A stretch of DNA of 64,000 bases from Thioclava atlantica (GCF_000737065.1 NZ_AQRC01000001.1:186001-250000), one strand, 5' to 3'. Shown: positions 17,885-26,295, numbered from the stretch's first letter. Notes: generated by a model from the letters alone, not told the origin. Program-made: numbers and translations.

Positions 17885-17892
17885 AAAAGAAA
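17885..17892. repeat. Right copy of the 8-bp target-site duplication
   Basis: AAAAGAAA immediately follows the right inverted repeat and matches 15649-15656 exactly. Read on the minus strand it is the U-rich tail of the hemP terminator, so the target site was that U-tract. Confidence 0.92.
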
Positions 17893-17922
17893 AGACCGCC
17901 CGGGTGCGTCCCGCGCGGTCTT
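17892..17922 (-). terminator. Intrinsic terminator of the hemP transcript
   Basis: A stem of 8 bp (17892-17899 with 17915-17922) is extended by a 4-bp inner stem across one mismatch, with a 5-nt loop. On the minus strand it is followed by a T-rich tract (17891-17885) formed by the target duplication. It lies 33 nt after the hemP stop. Confidence 0.8.
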
Positions 17923-17955
17923 GGCGATCAAGCCCCGATCGGGCAAGGCGCCGTG

Positions 17956-18105
17956 TCATTTCGTCAGGATCAGCTTGCCCGCACGGGTGATGCGCAGCGT
18001 GTAGACCTGCCCGTCGAGTAGGATATGCGCGAGGCCGGCCTCTCCGGTCAGCACCCGCGCGTCATGCACGGGAAGCGAGGCGGCGAAACTTTCCTTGATG
18101 CTCAT
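17956..18105 (-). CDS. hemP: Hemin uptake protein HemP
   Basis: A 49-residue protein with the HemP C-terminal signature: a YTLRITRAGKLILTK end, preceded by a short strand. HemP proteins are small iron-responsive proteins needed for heme uptake in several proteobacteria, where they help activate the heme receptor or transport genes. The ATG overlaps the stop of a 56-codon upstream ORF (ATGA). The hmu transport genes are not visible in this window. No clear iron-box was found, although a near match to TGA-N9-TCA occurs around 18333-18347 upstream of the pair. Confidence 0.88.
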   Translation of the reverse strand: MSIKESFAASLPVHDARVLTGEAGLAHILLDGQVYTLRITRAGKLILTK

Positions 18106-18272
18106 CGGCGGGCCCCCTCGATCCGGTCTAGCGCGATCTCGAAGGCGGTGGCGCCCGGCGCCATCGGGGCGCAGAGCGCCTCGACGATGTCGCGCAGGCT
18201 CAGGGGCGGGTCGGCCTCCTGGGTGGTCGGTTCGGCCCTCCAACGGGGGCCGGGGACAGCGGGTCTCTTCAT
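18102..18272 (-). CDS. Small hypothetical protein upstream of and overlapping hemP
   Basis: A 56-residue protein. The ATG at 18272 has a strong AGGAG site 7 nt upstream; the longer frame to 18326 has no good start. The sequence is basic and Pro-rich at the N-terminus, then has one amphipathic helix (LSLRDIVEALCAPMA). The stop overlaps the hemP start by 4 nt, so the two are probably translated as a coupled pair and share regulation. No family recognised. Confidence 0.6.
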   Translation of the reverse strand: MKRPAVPGPRWRAEPTTQEADPPLSLRDIVEALCAPMAPGATAFEIALDRIEGARR

Positions 18273-18418
18273 CTCCGGTCTCCTGCTCAAGTCGCTGGCT
18301 GGTCGGGAATCGACTGGCGGATGCATATATCCTGAGTGAAAAAGTCGGAATTGTAAAGACGGGTTTTCGCGCCCCGGTTTCCCGACTGGCCGGCGCGGCG
18401 GCGCAGGGGGTCAGGAGG

Positions 18419-19303
18419 TCAGAACCACTGTCCGGGCTCCATCAGGCCCAGATCCATCAGCTGCTGGCTCGACCATTCGAACCGGGCGGAATTGACCCAG
18501 GCGAAGCTGTGGATGTCGAAGGTGGAACCGGGATTGAACTTCAATGCCTTGGCGACGCGGAAGGAGGCGATCGCCGCGGTCAGATTGTGGTGCCACTGGC
18601 AGGCATAGGTGTTGTATTCCTCGTCGTTGAACGTGTGGTTCGCCCGCAGTTCCAGCCCCGGCTTGGCGCGGAAAAGGGCGATCCGGTCGATCTTGCGCCG
18701 AGTTTCGGGGATATGCTCCTCGAAGCGCCAGCGCAGCCCGCCGAAGAAATCGAGCTGCCGTTCCCGGGGATGGTTGTGCTTGGCGGGATCGGGGCGGGCG
18801 AGCGCGTAATAGCCCGCGCGATCGAAGAGCGGTCCTTCGGGATCGACGCCGTTGGGATGGGTGTCGAGATTGCCGGCATAGAGGTCGATCACATAGCTGA
18901 GCATCCCCGAGCGCCGTTCCTCGGCGTGGAAGGTCAGAAGCTCGCGGATCGAGCGCGTCTCGCAGAACGGGTAGAAGAGATACTCGGCATTGAAGCAGTA
19001 ATAGCCCCACACGCCCGCAGGCATCGCGGCGATGATCGGGTTGAGAGCACGCGGTGCGGCGTCGCGCTGATGCAGGTCGAAATCGATGCGATGGATCTGC
19101 GCGCGGCTTTCGGAAAACAGCCCCTCGGGCAGCTCCATCGCCGCGCGGCCGAGCACCAGCAGGACCGGAAAGCCAAGCCCCAGGTGATGGCGGATGGTCC
19201 CTTCGAGTTCGACCCCGTCCTCGGCGAGGATCACGCTCACCGGGCCCTTTGCCAGCGCGGCGCGGTCGCTCCTGAGAAAATCGGCGAGGGATGCGTGTTT
19301 CAT
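18419..19303 (-). CDS. Conserved hypothetical protein, possible GT-A-fold glycosyltransferase
   Basis: A 294-residue protein. The start at 19303 (MKHASLADF) fits the divergent gap with miaB. The N-terminal pattern, strand ([24 protein letters not shown]) then strand (PVLLVLGRA) then [10 protein letters not shown], resembles the first half of a GT2-like nucleotide-sugar-binding domain with a D-x-D-type motif. Later blocks ([15 protein letters not shown] and [15 protein letters not shown]) are conserved-looking but unassigned. The C-terminal part has a His/Trp-rich stretch ([10 protein letters not shown]). There is no signal peptide or membrane segment. The function call is tentative. Confidence 0.5.
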   Translation of the reverse strand: MKHASLADFLRSDRAALAKGPVSVILAEDGVELEGTIRHHLGLGFPVLLVLGRAAMELPEGLFSESRAQIHRIDFDLHQRDAAPRALNPIIAAMPAGVWGYYCFNAEYLFYPFCETRSIRELLTFHAEERRSGMLSYVIDLYAGNLDTHPNGVDPEGPLFDRAGYYALARPDPAKHNHPRERQLDFFGGLRWRFEEHIPETRRKIDRIALFRAKPGLELRANHTFNDEEYNTYACQWHHNLTAAIASFRVAKALKFNPGSTFDIHSFAWVNSARFEWSSQQLMDLGLMEPGQWF

Positions 19304-19382
19304 GCCTGTTGCGGCCCTTTCGCGGGTCTTGGAGCGCAGGATCGGGGAAGCCCCGCGCGAAATCAAGCGCTTAAGGGCGGCC

Positions 19383-19410
19383 TTGCGGGAAAGGGGCTTT
19401 TGGCTGTATC
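19383..19410 (+). promoter_or_regulatory. Candidate promoter of miaB
   Basis: TTGCGG (19383-19388), 16 bp and TGTATC (19405-19410) lie 33 nt before the miaB ATG in the divergent gap. Confidence 0.3.
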
Positions 19411-19442
19411 AGGCCCGCTCAGGAAAAGCGCGCGAGGATGCC

Positions 19443-20768
19443 ATGACCGAGGCCCCCAAGAAGCTGCACATCAAGACCTATGGCTGTCAGATGAACGTCT
19501 ATGACAGCGAGCGCATGGCCGAGGCGATGAGCGCGCAGGGCTATGAGTTGACCGATGATGTGGCGGCGGCCGACATGGTGCTTCTCAACACCTGCCATAT
19601 CCGCGAGAAGGCCGCCGAGAAGGTCTATTCCGATCTGGGCCGGCTGCGTCCCTTCAAGGAGGCCAAGCCCGATCTGAAGATCGGCGTCGCGGGCTGCGTG
19701 GCGCAGGCCGAGGGCGACGAGATCCTGCGCCGCTCGGATCTGGTGGATCTGGTCGTGGGCTCGCAGAGCTATCACAAGCTGCCCGATCTGGTCGCCCGCG
19801 CGGGCAATGGCGCGCGCCCGGTCGAGACCGAGTTTCCCGCCGAGGACAAGTTCGACCATCTGCCCGCCCGGCCCCGGCAGGCGCGCCCGACCGCGTTCCT
19901 GACCGTGCAGGAGGGCTGCGACAAGTTCTGCGCCTTCTGCGTCGTTCCCTATACCCGCGGCGCGGAAGTGTCGCGCCCGGCCGAGAAGATCCTGCGCGAG
20001 GCGCGGGGACTGGTCGAGAAGGGCGTGAAGGAAATCACCCTGCTCGGTCAGAACGTCAACGCCTATCACGGGGCAGGGGAAGGCGGCGACTGGAGCCTCG
20101 CGCGGTTGGTCCGCGCTCTGGCCAAGGTCGACGGGCTGGAGCGGATCCGCTACACGACCTCGCATCCCAATGACATGGAAGACGACCTGATCGCGGCGCA
20201 TGGCGAGGAGCCCAAGCTGATGCCCTACCTGCATCTGCCGGTGCAGTCGGGCTCGGACCGCATCCTCAAGGCGATGAACCGCAAGCACACGGCCGAGGAA
20301 TATATCCGCCTGATCGAGCGCATCCGCGCGGCGCGCCCGGACATGATGATGTCGGGCGACTTCATCGTCGGCTTCCCCGGCGAGAGCGATCAGGATTTCG
20401 CCGACACGATGACGCTGATCCGCGAGATCAATTACGGGATGGCCTATTCCTTCAAGTATTCGCCCCGACCGGGCACGCCGGCAGCCAATGCGAAGGGCGC
20501 GGTTCCCGCCGAGATCGCGGATGCGCGGTTGCAGGAATTGCAGGCGCTTCTGACCGAACAGCAACGCGCGGCCCAGAGCGCGATGGTCGGGCGCGAGGTC
20601 GGGGTGCTGTTCGAGAAGCCCGGGCGGATGGAAGGCCAGTGGGTCGGCAAGTCCGACTATCTCCAGGCCGTCCATGTGAAGGGCGAGGGCCTCGCCCCGG
20701 GCGTGCTGGCGCGCGTGCGGGTCACCGCCTCGGCGCCGAATTCGCTGGCGGGCGAGCTCATCGGCTGA
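19443..20768 (+). CDS. miaB: tRNA-2-methylthio-N6-dimethylallyladenosine synthase MiaB
   Basis: A 441-residue radical-SAM methylthiotransferase that adds a methylthio group to i6A37 of tRNAs reading UNN codons. The start at 19443 follows GAGGA; the frame opens earlier but runs antisense to the divergent gene. The N-terminal UPF0004 domain has its three cysteines ([25 protein letters not shown]). The radical-SAM core has CxxxCxxC (CDKFCAFC) in the [17 protein letters not shown] block. A C-terminal TRAM domain follows. MiaB is usually next to phoH and ybeY; here a small secreted-protein gene separates it from phoH. Confidence 0.96.
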   Translation: MTEAPKKLHIKTYGCQMNVYDSERMAEAMSAQGYELTDDVAAADMVLLNTCHIREKAAEKVYSDLGRLRPFKEAKPDLKIGVAGCVAQAEGDEILRRSDLVDLVVGSQSYHKLPDLVARAGNGARPVETEFPAEDKFDHLPARPRQARPTAFLTVQEGCDKFCAFCVVPYTRGAEVSRPAEKILREARGLVEKGVKEITLLGQNVNAYHGAGEGGDWSLARLVRALAKVDGLERIRYTTSHPNDMEDDLIAAHGEEPKLMPYLHLPVQSGSDRILKAMNRKHTAEEYIRLIERIRAARPDMMMSGDFIVGFPGESDQDFADTMTLIREINYGMAYSFKYSPRPGTPAANAKGAVPAEIADARLQELQALLTEQQRAAQSAMVGREVGVLFEKPGRMEGQWVGKSDYLQAVHVKGEGLAPGVLARVRVTASAPNSLAGELIG

Positions 20769-20790
20769 ACCCGCCAGTCGTCATCTCAAA

Positions 20791-21165
20791 TCAGTGGCCG
20801 GGCGGCGTCTGGGCGATCGCGCGCAGAAGCGCGGTCTTCTGAGCTTCGGCGTCGCCGACGAGGTTCTCGTCCTTGCAGATGCGCGTCGCGATCGCTTCGG
20901 CATTGGCATAGTCGTAGCCGAAGGTGACGAGATCATCGACGAAGCTGCCCTGGGGATGATCCCAGATCGTTTCGCGCCACGGGCCGCGGTAGCAGTTGAT
21001 GCGGATCGGCTGTTTGCGCACCGGCGTGCCGCAATGGGCATGGGCGCGGGAGGTGACATGCGAATGCGCTTGCGGGACGTTGGTGCAGGCCGAGCGGTCA
21101 TCCGCAGCGGCTGCGCCGGCAGTGAACACGCCGGCGAGGATGATGGCGATGGCGCTGGTCTTCAT
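20791..21165 (-). CDS. Hypothetical secreted protein
   Basis: A 124-residue protein. The start at 21165 gives a clear signal peptide (KTSAIAIILAGVFTAGAAAA, then ADD). The mature part has four cysteines and several histidines (VPQAHSHVTSRAHAHCG), which could bind metal or form disulfides, and an aromatic GPWRETIWDHP stretch. No known family recognised. It is convergent with miaB, ending 22 nt after it. Upstream frames to 21231 lack a good ribosome site. Confidence 0.6.
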   Translation of the reverse strand: MKTSAIAIILAGVFTAGAAAADDRSACTNVPQAHSHVTSRAHAHCGTPVRKQPIRINCYRGPWRETIWDHPQGSFVDDLVTFGYDYANAEAIATRICKDENLVGDAEAQKTALLRAIAQTPPGH

Positions 21166-21676
21166 CGGGTTGAAGCCTCCTGATCGGGCAGCAGAAAACA
21201 TGGACGACGGAAGCAGAATCAACACACCCACCCGCCGGCTAGAACCTCATCTTCTGTCGTGATTCGTTGAGTTAGTGAAGAAAACTCCGCACTTGCCCTC
21301 AGTTCCGCAAACAATGTGACAAATCATTCCCGTGCGTTTCCAAGGGGATGACAAACAACCCGGCCTCTCCCGTCTTGCGGGCCGGAATGCGCGCGGCGCC
21401 AGGGCGCGCGCGGCGGGTCTGTCGCGGGGGGCAGAGGCCTTGATCCTCCGGCGGCTTGCCCCCATATCTCGCGCGTCGCGAAAGGCGTTCCCCCCAGGCC
21501 GAACACGGGGTGCCCAAAATTCGTGCAGCCGCCGCGAGGCGGGTTGCGCGGGCGCTGTTTCGTTTCGATTTTGTGAAATCTTGCCCCGGCGGAGCGGGTG
21601 AGAAAAACCAGTGCTTGCGAGAATCCCCATAGGCAGGCACCATATCTTTACCATATCAGCTAGGGAGACACTCTTC
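21166..21676. other. Long non-coding interval between the secreted-protein gene and phoH
   Basis: About 510 bp with no convincing gene. It contains a small hairpin (21360-21365 with 21380-21385), alternating G/C runs around 21390-21420 and an AT-richer stretch at 21630-21665 just before phoH, which probably holds the phoH promoter (for example TTGCGA at 21615). No known RNA family could be recognised. Confidence 0.4.
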
Positions 21677-22684
21677 TTGGGCTTTAGCGCGATCACATCC
21701 CCGCCCCGCTCTCAGGACTCTCACGAGACGCTCCTCGAGTTCCCCGACAACCGGCTGCTGATCGACCTGTGCGGCGAATTCGACCGCAACCTGGCCCAGA
21801 TAGAGCACAAGCTTCAGGTTCATATCCTGCGACGCGGCAACCAGCTCGCCGTGGTCGGCGGCGTCGAGTCGCAGCTTCAGGCGGCTGCGGTGCTGCATCA
21901 GCTTTACCAGCGCCTGGAACAGGGCAAGCCGATCGACGCCGAAGAGGTGGACGCGGCGCTGCGCATGGCCGATCTGGGCGGCGCGGGCACCACGATGGAC
22001 GAGCAGCTCGAGATGTTCGAGGCGGGCAAATACGAGATCCGCACCCGCAAGAAGCATGTCGAGCCGCGCACCGAGGCGCAGAAGGCCTATGTGAAGCACC
22101 TCTTCGAGAACGAGCTGGCCTTCGGGATCGGCCCGGCGGGCACCGGCAAGACCTATCTCGCCGTCGCCGTCGGCGTGACGATGCTGATCGGCGGCCATGT
22201 CGACAAGATCATCCTGAGCCGCCCTGCCGTCGAGGCAGGCGAGCGTCTGGGCTTCCTGCCCGGCGACATGAAGGAGAAGGTCGATCCCTACATGCAGCCG
22301 CTCTATGACGCGCTGAACGACTTCCTGCCCGCCAAGCAGCTCGCCAAGCTGATGGAGGAAAAGCGCATCGAGATCGCGCCGCTGGCCTTCATGCGCGGTC
22401 GCACGCTGTCGAATGCCTTCGTGGTGCTCGACGAGGCGCAGAACGCCTCGACCATGCAGATGAAGATGTTCCTTACTCGTCTGGGGCAGGGCTCGCGCAT
22501 GGTGATCACCGGCGACCGCAGCCAGATCGACCTGCCGCGCGGGATGCCCTCGGGGCTCGCCGATGCGGAGACGATCCTGGGCGGCGTGGACGGAATCTCG
22601 TTCAACTACTTCACGGCGAAGGATGTCGTGCGCCACCCGCTGGTCGCGAAGATCATCGACGCCTATGACAAGGCCGATGGCTGA
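21677..22684 (+). CDS. PhoH-like ATPase (YbeZ/PhoL type)
   Basis: About 335 residues. The N-terminal half has the KH-like region typical of YbeZ (NRLLIDLCGEFDRNLAQIEHKL). The PhoH P-loop ATPase follows, with Walker A GPAGTGKTYLA, the SRPAVEAGERLGFLPGDMKEK block, Walker B FVVLDEAQNA and the TGDRSQIDLP motif. YbeZ partners YbeY in rRNA maturation. The TTG at 21677 is favoured because AGGGAGA precedes it; a GTG at 21611 is an alternative. Unlike the usual miaB-phoH-ybeY-corC-lnt order, phoH is followed at once by a terminator and a convergent gene. Confidence 0.9.
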   Translation: MGFSAITSPPRSQDSHETLLEFPDNRLLIDLCGEFDRNLAQIEHKLQVHILRRGNQLAVVGGVESQLQAAAVLHQLYQRLEQGKPIDAEEVDAALRMADLGGAGTTMDEQLEMFEAGKYEIRTRKKHVEPRTEAQKAYVKHLFENELAFGIGPAGTGKTYLAVAVGVTMLIGGHVDKIILSRPAVEAGERLGFLPGDMKEKVDPYMQPLYDALNDFLPAKQLAKLMEEKRIEIAPLAFMRGRTLSNAFVVLDEAQNASTMQMKMFLTRLGQGSRMVITGDRSQIDLPRGMPSGLADAETILGGVDGISFNYFTAKDVVRHPLVAKIIDAYDKADG

Positions 22685-22719
22685 GCGGCGCGCGGCGGCC
22701 GGTCAGAGACATTAGAAAA

Positions 22720-22747
22720 AACGGGGCAGCGCCCGCGCTGCCCCGTT
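22720..22747 (-). terminator. Intrinsic terminator, ubiK side (also usable for phoH)
   Basis: A perfect 12-bp GC-rich stem (22720-22731 with 22736-22747) has a 4-nt loop. On the minus strand a run of six T follows, giving a strong terminator for the small gene at 22755. On the plus strand it has only a weak T-tract. Confidence 0.85.
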
Positions 22748-22754
22748 CTCATGT

Positions 22755-23015
22755 TCAGGCGTCGGTCTTGCCCTTGGAGGCGGCCTCGAGCGCCTCGATG
22801 CGCGCCTTGAGGGCTTCGTTCTCCTCGCGGGCCTTCTGCGCCATTGCGCGCACCGCGTCGAACTCCTCGCGCGTCACGAGGTCGCGGTCGGCCAGCCAGC
22901 GGTCCATCCAGGACTTCATCGCGGTCTCGGCCTCGTCCTTGGCGCCCTGAGCAACGCCCATCGCGTTGGTCATCAGCTTGGACATCTCGTCGAAGAATTT
23001 GTTGGGCGGCTGCAT
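22755..23015 (-). CDS. ubiK: UbiK-type accessory factor (BMFP domain)
   Basis: An 86-residue protein. ATG 23015 lies 6 nt after GAGGGG; the in-frame ATG at 23021 is too close to that site. The N-terminal NKFFDEMSKLMTNAMG and the C-terminal coiled coil (REEFDAVRAMAQKAREENEALKARIEALE) match the BMFP/UbiK family. These proteins form coiled-coil trimers and assist the ubiquinone-biosynthesis metabolon. The spacing to the divergent lgt gene is 125 bp. Confidence 0.88.
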   Translation of the reverse strand: MQPPNKFFDEMSKLMTNAMGVAQGAKDEAETAMKSWMDRWLADRDLVTREEFDAVRAMAQKAREENEALKARIEALEAASKGKTDA

Positions 23016-23140
23016 GTCCATCCCCTCGCGGTCAAAATGCGGAAATCCCACCCTATATGGAACCTGCGCGACGCGGTGGCAAGGTTGACTTCCCGTTCCT
23101 TGCGGGGCTTTCTCGCCGCGGCCAATGACAGGAGACCGCC

Positions 23141-24046
23141 TTGCTTCCCCTTGCCATTCCCTATCCCCAATTCGACCCGGTCGCGATCATGATCCCGGGC
23201 CTCGGTCTGCCGATCCGCTGGTATGCGCTCGCCTATATCGCGGGTCTCGTCGCGGGCTGGCGGATCATCGTCGCGCTGATGAAGCGCCCCGGACTGTGGC
23301 CCGGCGACCGCGCGCCGATGGAGGCCGGCAAGGTCGAGGATCTGCTGACGGCGGTCATCCTCGGCGTGGTGCTCGGCGGACGCCTCGGATTCGTGCTGTT
23401 CTACGAGGCTGACTGGTACCTTTCGCATCCTCTCGACATCTTGAAGGTCTGGGAGGGCGGGATGTCCTTCCATGGCGGCTTCCTCGGCACGCTGATCGCG
23501 GGCTGGTGGTTCGCGCGCAGACATGAGGTGCCGAAGCTGCAGCTCGCCGACGCGATGGCGCTGGTGGCCCCGATCGGGCTGTTCCTCGGCCGGATCGCGA
23601 ATTTCATCAAGCCCGAGCTCTGGGGCCGCCCCACCGATGCGCCCTGGGGGGTGATCTTTCCCGGCGAGGCGGCGCAGACCTGTCTGGGCATCGCGGGGCA
23701 GGTGGACGGCGCCTGTGCGCGTCATCCCTCGCAGCTCTACGAGGCCGGGCTCGAGGGGCTGCTTCTGGGGGCGATCCTCTGGGGGATGGTCTGGTTCGCC
23801 CGATCGCTCAAGCGCCCCGGTCTCAGCCTCGGCATCTTCCTCACCGGCTACGGCGCGGCGCGTGCCTTCGTCGAGCTGTTCCGGCAGGGCGATCCGCAAT
23901 TCGTCACGCCGGGCAATCCGTTCGGCCATGTGATCCGCTTCACCGAGGGCTGGGGGCTCACGATGGGGCAGGTGCTGTCGCTGCCGATGATCGCGGTGGG
24001 TCTGTTCTTCGTGATCCGGGCGCTGCGCGCGGCAAGGGCGCAATGA
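23141..24046 (+). CDS. lgt: Prolipoprotein diacylglyceryl transferase
   Basis: A 301-residue inner-membrane enzyme that adds diacylglycerol from phosphatidylglycerol to the lipobox cysteine of prolipoproteins. It starts with TTG at 23141, 7 nt after AGGAGA. Seven membrane helices are visible. Hallmark motifs are RWYALAYI near the start, the DLLTAVILGVVLGGRLGFVLFY block, the Lgt signature GRIANFIKPELWG, and HPSQLYEA near the C-terminus. Its stop overlaps the next ATG (ATGA), so it is coupled to the MidA-like gene. Confidence 0.95.
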   Translation: MLPLAIPYPQFDPVAIMIPGLGLPIRWYALAYIAGLVAGWRIIVALMKRPGLWPGDRAPMEAGKVEDLLTAVILGVVLGGRLGFVLFYEADWYLSHPLDILKVWEGGMSFHGGFLGTLIAGWWFARRHEVPKLQLADAMALVAPIGLFLGRIANFIKPELWGRPTDAPWGVIFPGEAAQTCLGIAGQVDGACARHPSQLYEAGLEGLLLGAILWGMVWFARSLKRPGLSLGIFLTGYGAARAFVELFRQGDPQFVTPGNPFGHVIRFTEGWGLTMGQVLSLPMIAVGLFFVIRALRAARAQ

Positions 24047-25125
24047 CGCCGCTCGGCCGCAAGATCGCCGCGCAGATCGCGGCGGAGGGGCCGATGCGGC
24101 TCGATCGCTACATGGCGCAATGCCTGCTCGATCCCGAGCACGGATATTATGCCACGCGTGATCCGTTCGGCGGGCAGGGGGATTTCACCACCGCCCCCGA
24201 AATTTCCCAGATGTTCGGTGAAATGCTGGGCCTGTGTCTGGCGCAGGTCTGGCTCGATCAGGGACAGCCCGCCCCTTTCGCGCTGGCCGAAGCCGGGCCC
24301 GGGCGGGGCACCTTGATGGCCGATATGCTGCGCGCGATGGCGGCGGTGCCGGGGATGGTCGATGCGGCGCAGCTCCACCTGATCGAGGCCTCGCCAACGC
24401 TGCGCGAGAGCCAGCGGGGGACCTTGAAGGGGCATCAGGTGAGGTGGCATGACAGCCTCGACACCTTGCCCGACCTGCCGCTCTTCCTCGTGGCGAATGA
24501 ATTTCTCGACGCGCTGCCGATCCGGCAGTTTCAGCGGGTCGAAAACGGCTGGTCCGAGCGGCAGGTGGGGCTGGCGCCCGATGGCTCGCTCTGTCCCGGT
24601 CTTGCGCCTGCGTCCCGGCTCGAGGCGTTGGAGCCGAGGATCGCCGACACCGTTCCCGGCGACGTGGTCGAAACCTGTACCCCGGCCGCGGCCTTCGTTG
24701 AGGGCGTGGCCGCCCGGATCGCCGTGCAGGGCGGGGCGGCGCTGCTCATCGATTACGGGAACTGGCATTCGCTGGGCGATACGTTCCAGGCCCTGCGCGC
24801 CCATCGGTCCGTCGATCCCTTCGCGACGCCCGGCGAGGCCGACCTGACCGCGCATGTCGATTTCGAACCGCTCGCAAGCGCGGCGGAGGCGGCGGGCGCA
24901 CAGGTTTCCGCCATGACCGCGCAGGGCGTTTTGCTGGAGCGTCTCGGGATCACCGCGCGGGCGCAGGCGCTGGCGAAACGGTTGTCGGGGGCCGCGCTCG
25001 AGAGCCATATCGCCGCGCATCGCCGCTTGACCCACCCGGAAGAAATGGGTCAGTTGTTCCAGACTCTGGCGATCGTGCCGCCGCGCGCGGCGTTGCCGCC
25101 AGGTTTCGACCCCGCCCGAGCCTGA
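24043..25125 (+). CDS. SAM-dependent methyltransferase, NDUFAF7/MidA family
   Basis: A 360-residue class-I methyltransferase of the COG1565 family. Visible blocks are the N-terminal MRLDRYMAQCLLDPEHGYYATRDPFG, GDFTTAPEISQMFGE, the SAM-binding LAEAGPGRGTLMADMLR and FLVANEFLDALPIRQF. The mitochondrial homologue NDUFAF7 dimethylates an arginine of a complex I subunit (NDUFS2). A similar role on NuoD is plausible in alphaproteobacteria but is an inference. It is translationally coupled to lgt and followed 14 nt later by pgeF, forming a compact three-gene unit. Confidence 0.9.
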   Translation: MTPLGRKIAAQIAAEGPMRLDRYMAQCLLDPEHGYYATRDPFGGQGDFTTAPEISQMFGEMLGLCLAQVWLDQGQPAPFALAEAGPGRGTLMADMLRAMAAVPGMVDAAQLHLIEASPTLRESQRGTLKGHQVRWHDSLDTLPDLPLFLVANEFLDALPIRQFQRVENGWSERQVGLAPDGSLCPGLAPASRLEALEPRIADTVPGDVVETCTPAAAFVEGVAARIAVQGGAALLIDYGNWHSLGDTFQALRAHRSVDPFATPGEADLTAHVDFEPLASAAEAAGAQVSAMTAQGVLLERLGITARAQALAKRLSGAALESHIAAHRRLTHPEEMGQLFQTLAIVPPRAALPPGFDPARA

Positions 25126-25139
25126 GCAAGGAGGACGCC

Positions 25140-25901
25140 ATGGCGACCACGCTCGAAATCCTGACCTCTCCCGCCCTCAAGGACGTGCGGCACGGGTTCT
25201 TCACCCGGCGCGGCGGAGCGTCTTCGGGCATCTTCTCGGGTCTCAATTGCGGGCCGGGTTCGTCCGATCAGGCCGAGGCCGTGCGGACCAACCGGACGCG
25301 GGCTGCCGACGCGATGGGCGTGGCCCCCGAGGCGCTGCTCGGCGTCAAACAGGTTCACTCGCCCGATGTCGCGACAGTGGACGGCGTGCCGGACAGGCCG
25401 GTCCAGGCCGATGCGATCGTCACCGCGACGCCGGGGCTCGCGATCTCGGTCCTGACCGCGGATTGCCAGCCGGTGCTTTTCGCCGACACCAAGGCGGGCG
25501 TGATCGGCGCGGCCCATGCGGGCTGGCGCGGCGCGCTCGACGGCGTCCTCGAAAACACCCTCGAGGCGATGGAGGCGCTTGGCGCGCACCGGGAAGACAC
25601 GGTCGCCGTGATCGGCCCCTGCATCTCGATCCACGCTTACGAGGTGGGCGAGGAATTCCTCGAGCGGTTCATCGTCGAGGATCCCTCCTACGGTCGGTTC
25701 TTCTCGGGCGGGCCGAACGGCAAGCCGCATTTCGATCTGCCGAGCTTCTCGCTGCACCGGCTGCGCGAGGCCGGGATCGGCGAGGCGGAATGGGTGCGGC
25801 GCTGTACCTATGGCGAGCCGGAGAACTTCTATTCCTATCGCCGAACCACCCATGCCGGCGAGGCCGATTACGGCCGCCTGCTCTCCGCGATTCGTCTCTG
25901 A
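25140..25901 (+). CDS. pgeF: Peptidoglycan editing factor PgeF / laccase-domain purine-nucleoside enzyme
   Basis: A 253-residue YfiH-family protein. Typical elements are present: HGFFTRRGGASSGIFSGLNCG, LLGVKQVHSPDV, the metal-ligand region ADCQPVLFAD, AAHAGWRGALDGVL, and GPCISIHAYEVG. The family shows multicopper-like ligands and has been shown in different members to act on purine nucleosides and to prevent L-Ser misincorporation into peptidoglycan. It is the last gene of the lgt-midA-pgeF unit, with a ribosome site (AAGGAGG) 7 nt before the ATG. Confidence 0.93.
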   Translation: MATTLEILTSPALKDVRHGFFTRRGGASSGIFSGLNCGPGSSDQAEAVRTNRTRAADAMGVAPEALLGVKQVHSPDVATVDGVPDRPVQADAIVTATPGLAISVLTADCQPVLFADTKAGVIGAAHAGWRGALDGVLENTLEAMEALGAHREDTVAVIGPCISIHAYEVGEEFLERFIVEDPSYGRFFSGGPNGKPHFDLPSFSLHRLREAGIGEAEWVRRCTYGEPENFYSYRRTTHAGEADYGRLLSAIRL

Positions 25902-26133
25902 TTGCGGCGCGATTGAGCGGGTGGCGGTCAGATTGCCGCCCGATTTATGGCGCTGCGGCACGCGACATCCGTTCCCGGACCTGATTTCTCTGGCGGGCGA
26001 ACCGTTACAGGTTTGCCATATTCGGGCCCCCGTCGCGGCGGAAAAAATTTCGCGCACGCCTCACGCTGGCCCAATTGGCCGGCGATAAAGATCTCAAGCG
26101 GATCGGGGAGATCCCAAGACGAGGTGAAAGAAA

Positions 26134-26295
26134 ATGTCTGCCAAAAAACCAATGCGTCGCTGGATGAAAACCGCCATGGCCGAGGCCAAGCGTTGTGATG
26201 TGGAAATGCCCTGGGCGCGCACGAACCGCCGCTCTCCGGAAATGCGCCGCGGTCTGATCCGGGTCGAGGCGCCGCGCCTCGTCGCGGCTCGCTGA
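26134..26295 (+). CDS. Small basic hypothetical protein (53 residues)
   Basis: A short ORF easily missed by annotation. The ATG at 26134 has a GAGGTGA site 6 nt upstream, and the ORF ends before a perfect hairpin (26301-26328). The product is strongly basic, starting MSAKKPMRRWMKTAMAEAKR and containing a VEMPWARTNRR segment. The codon pattern (G/C third positions) matches real genes here. Function unknown; similar short MPWAR-containing proteins may exist in other Rhodobacteraceae, but this was not checked. Confidence 0.65.
   Translation: MSAKKPMRRWMKTAMAEAKRCDVEMPWARTNRRSPEMRRGLIRVEAPRLVAAR

Noticed and set aside
21240-21620. 6S RNA, SRP RNA, tmRNA or RNase P RNA in the long phoH leader
   Set aside because: No hallmark core motif of these RNAs was found, and the stems seen are short.
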